Shown: in pieces, positions 62,312 to 64,000 of the stretch
How the letters are laid out: every line of letters begins with the position of its first letter
Position numbering within the stretch: the stretch's first letter is position 1
From: Actinacidiphila guanduensis
GTDB taxonomy: Bacteria > Actinomycetota > Actinomycetes > Streptomycetales > Streptomycetaceae
Length of the DNA: 64,000 nt
Assembly (NCBI RefSeq): GCF_900103985.1
Contig: NZ_FNIE01000003.1
Location: 558,001 to 622,000 of the forward strand
Direction: 5' to 3'
Notes under the pieces: generated by a model
What the model saw: only the letters and a program-made list of their open reading frames with translations
Told to the model about the DNA's origin: nothing
Databases searched by the model: none
Position numbers and translations under genes: made by a program

Positions 62312-63496
62312 TCAGCCGGCCAGCGCCTGGCGGAGGTCGGCGACGAGGTCGTCCAGCGCCTCGATGCCCACCGAGATGCGGACAAGGTCGGAGGGGACCT
62401 CCAGCGCGGAGCCCGCCACGGAGGCGTGCGTCATCCGCCCGGGGTGCTCGATCAGCGACTCGACGCCGCCGAGGGACTCGCCGAGCGTGAACAGCCGCGC
62501 CCGGTTGCACACCTCGACCGCCGCCTGCTCGCCGCCCTCCACGCGGAAGGACACCATGCCGCCGAAGCCCTTCATCTGCTTGGCGGCGACCTCGTGGCCG
62601 GGGTGCTCGGGCAGCCCCGGGTAGTAGACACGGGTGACCTTCGGGTGCGCGGCGAGCATCTCGGCGATCCGCCCGGCGTTGTCGCTGTGCCGGTCCATGC
62701 GCACCGCGAGCGTCTTCAGCCCGCGCATCACCAGCCAGGCGTCGAAGGGGCCGGCCACCGCGCCCATCGCGTTCTGGTGGTAGGCCAGCTCCTCGCCGAG
62801 CGCGGCGTCGGAGGTGACCAGGGCGCCGCCGACCACGTCGGAGTGCCCGCCCATGTACTTGGTCATGGAGTGCACGACGACGTCCGCGCCGAGGGCGAGC
62901 GGCTGCTGCAGGTAGGGGCTGGCGAAGGTGTTGTCCACCACCAGGCGCACCCCCGCGTGCCGGGCCACCCCGGCCAGGGCCGCGATGTCGGTGATGCCGA
63001 GCAGCGGGTTGGAGGGGGTCTCCACCCAGATCAGCTGCGTCTCGGGCCGCACCGCGTCACGCACCGCCTGCACGTCGGAGGTGTCGGCCACCGACCACTG
63101 CACGCCCCACCGCTCGACGACCTTCGCGAACAGCCGGAAGGTGCCGCCGTAGGCGTCGTCGGGGATGACGACGTGGTCGCCGGGCGAGAGCACCGTACGC
63201 AGCAGGCAGTCCTCGGCGGCGAGCCCGGAGGCGAAGGCGAGACCGCGCCGGCCGCCTTCCAGCGCGGCGAGGTTCTCCTCCAGGGCGCTGCGGGTCGGGT
63301 TGGCCGAGCGGCTGTACTCGTAGCCGCCGCGCAGCCCGCCGACCCCGTCCTGCTTGTACGTGGACACCTGGTAGATCGGCGTCACCACGGCACCGGTGGC
63401 GGCGTCGGCCGGCTGACCGGCGTGGATCGCCAGGGTCTCGAAGTGCCGGTAGGGGTGCTCGTCGTTCTGCCGGGTGGGCTGATCGCTGTCGCTCAT
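62312..63496 (-). CDS. metB: Cystathionine gamma-synthase
   Basis: A PLP enzyme of trans-sulfuration, joining an activated homoserine and cysteine to make cystathionine. It is 394 aa from ATG 63496. Motifs: ETLAIHAGQPADAATGAVVTPIYQVSTYKQ, GYEYSRSANPTR, ASGLAAEDCLLRTVLSPGDHV, IWVETPSNPLLGITDIAALA, VVDNTFASPYLQQPLALGADVVVHSMTKYMGGHSD (PLP lysine in SMTKY) and SLGGVESLIEHPGRMTHAS. Gamma-lyase and gamma-synthase are hard to separate by sequence. The strong similarity of actinobacterial members favours synthase, with possible beta/gamma-lyase activity. Confidence 0.9.
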   Translation of the reverse strand: MSDSDQPTRQNDEHPYRHFETLAIHAGQPADAATGAVVTPIYQVSTYKQDGVGGLRGGYEYSRSANPTRSALEENLAALEGGRRGLAFASGLAAEDCLLRTVLSPGDHVVIPDDAYGGTFRLFAKVVERWGVQWSVADTSDVQAVRDAVRPETQLIWVETPSNPLLGITDIAALAGVARHAGVRLVVDNTFASPYLQQPLALGADVVVHSMTKYMGGHSDVVGGALVTSDAALGEELAYHQNAMGAVAGPFDAWLVMRGLKTLAVRMDRHSDNAGRIAEMLAAHPKVTRVYYPGLPEHPGHEVAAKQMKGFGGMVSFRVEGGEQAAVEVCNRARLFTLGESLGGVESLIEHPGRMTHASVAGSALEVPSDLVRISVGIEALDDLVADLRQALAG

Positions 63497-63726
63497 GCCG
63501 CCGAGCCTAACCGGCCACGGCGGCGCGATGTCGCACCCGCGGTGCCCCGCGGGCGGCCGGGCGGGGGTTGGTGGGCGGCCCTGCGGGCGGACGGTGGGGC
63601 GGAGTGCGGGAATCCGGAGGCGGCGTTCATCCGGTGGCCGTATGATCCGCTGGCGATCGAACGGCGGTTCCCGTGGGGGCGGGGCCGCGGTGGGGTTCTT
63701 CGACGTCCCGGGGGGGACCAGCACTC

Positions 63727-64000
63727 ATGGCACGTGCCACATCCGACTCTTCGTCCATGCCCGGATCCGGGCCGCGGCCCGAGGCCGGTACCGCCGCCGC
63801 AGGGAAAGCGCCGCCGGAAGCCGGGCCCGGCACCGTAGGGGAAACGGCGCCCGAAGCCGGGCCGTACGGTCCCGGCGCACCCGCGTACGGCCCCGGGCCG
63901 GGCGTGGCTCCGGTCGCCGCCCCCGCGGCCGTACCCGGCACCCCGTCGGTGGCCGCGCCCGTCGCTGCGCCCGTCCCCGCGTCCGCATCCGCGCCTGGGG
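63727..64000 (+). CDS. Ala/Pro-rich protein, cut by window end
   Basis: An open frame starts at ATG 63727 (MARATSDSSSMPGSGPRPE) and runs to the end of the window without a stop. The 91 visible residues are almost all Ala, Pro, Gly and Val, with repeats such as PEAGPG and GPGAPAYGPGPG, typical of a disordered N-terminal extension. A GGGGGGACC stretch precedes the start. It is divergent from metB. The family cannot be told from this part. Confidence 0.6.
   Translation, partial: MARATSDSSSMPGSGPRPEAGTAAAGKAPPEAGPGTVGETAPEAGPYGPGAPAYGPGPGVAPVAAPAAVPGTPSVAAPVAAPVPASASAPG

Overview
This is very GC-rich DNA with strong G/C bias at third codon positions, many GTG starts and frequent ATGA/GTGA start-stop overlaps. 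The gene content (mycothiol conjugate amidase, GTP-type PEP carboxykinase, MerR/PadR/IclR regulators, SpoIIE-type phosphatase, GH18 chitinase under a DasR-type site, STAND/TPR ATPase, DUF4307, DUF255 thioredoxin protein) points to a chromosomal segment of Streptomyces or a close relative in the Streptomycetaceae. I see no rRNA, tRNA, CRISPR, phage or insertion-sequence gene. Most of the window looks like core chromosome.

Layout. 0-9 kb: SpoIIE/GAF/HATPase phosphatase, catalase, an SPFH (band 7) membrane protein coupled to a ribbon-helix-helix protein, then a PadR-ABC transporter operon behind a perfect palindrome. 9-17 kb: AI-2E family permease, secreted SLT-domain protein, PIN-PhoH protein, isoprenyl transferase, old yellow enzyme divergent from a MerR regulator, aldo/keto reductase. 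17-28 kb: a complete Tad/Flp pilus locus. It has a prepilin peptidase and DUF192 protein at one edge. A long minus-strand operon follows: zinc-ribbon protein, cpaB, a tadZ-tadE fusion, tadE, tadA, tadB, tadC, flp, tadG, lipoprotein and OmpA-domain protein. 28-36 kb: chitinase with a DasR-like site, then a D-amino-acid/sugar catabolic block (RidA, IclR, PfkB kinase, PLP D-amino-acid enzyme, N-acyl-D-amino-acid deacylase). 36-46 kb: KAP P-loop ATPase with a receiver-like tail, AlaA-type aminotransferase, PEP carboxykinase, hemolysin III protein, a decayed MFS transporter, Uma2 nuclease, DUF255 protein. 46-47 kb: about 800 bp of non-coding interspersed repeats. 47-64 kb: STAND-TPR ATPase, Mca, DUF4307, GreA, DrrAB-like exporter behind an 18-bp palindrome, threonine ammonia-lyase, MarR, a small sigma-like protein with a coupled membrane peptide, a large secreted S53 peptidase with Kelch repeats, cystathionine gamma-synthase, and a gene cut by the window end.

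The most unusual features are in and around the Tad locus. One pseudopilin (tadE) carries, in frame in its leader, copies of the same roughly 50-bp interspersed repeat that fills the non-coding gap at 46 kb. This pushes its predicted prepilin cleavage site to about residue 140. The upstream gene is a TadZ ATPase fused to a second pseudopilin. The operon ends with an OmpA-type peptidoglycan-binding protein and a lipoprotein, suggesting how a pilus could be anchored in a monoderm wall. A second theme is repeat growth inside coding sequence: a PfkB kinase has a 19-residue tandem repeat inserted just before its GAGD active-site motif. Palindromes mark likely operators for the PadR, MerR, IclR, SPFH/RHH and DrrAB-like units.
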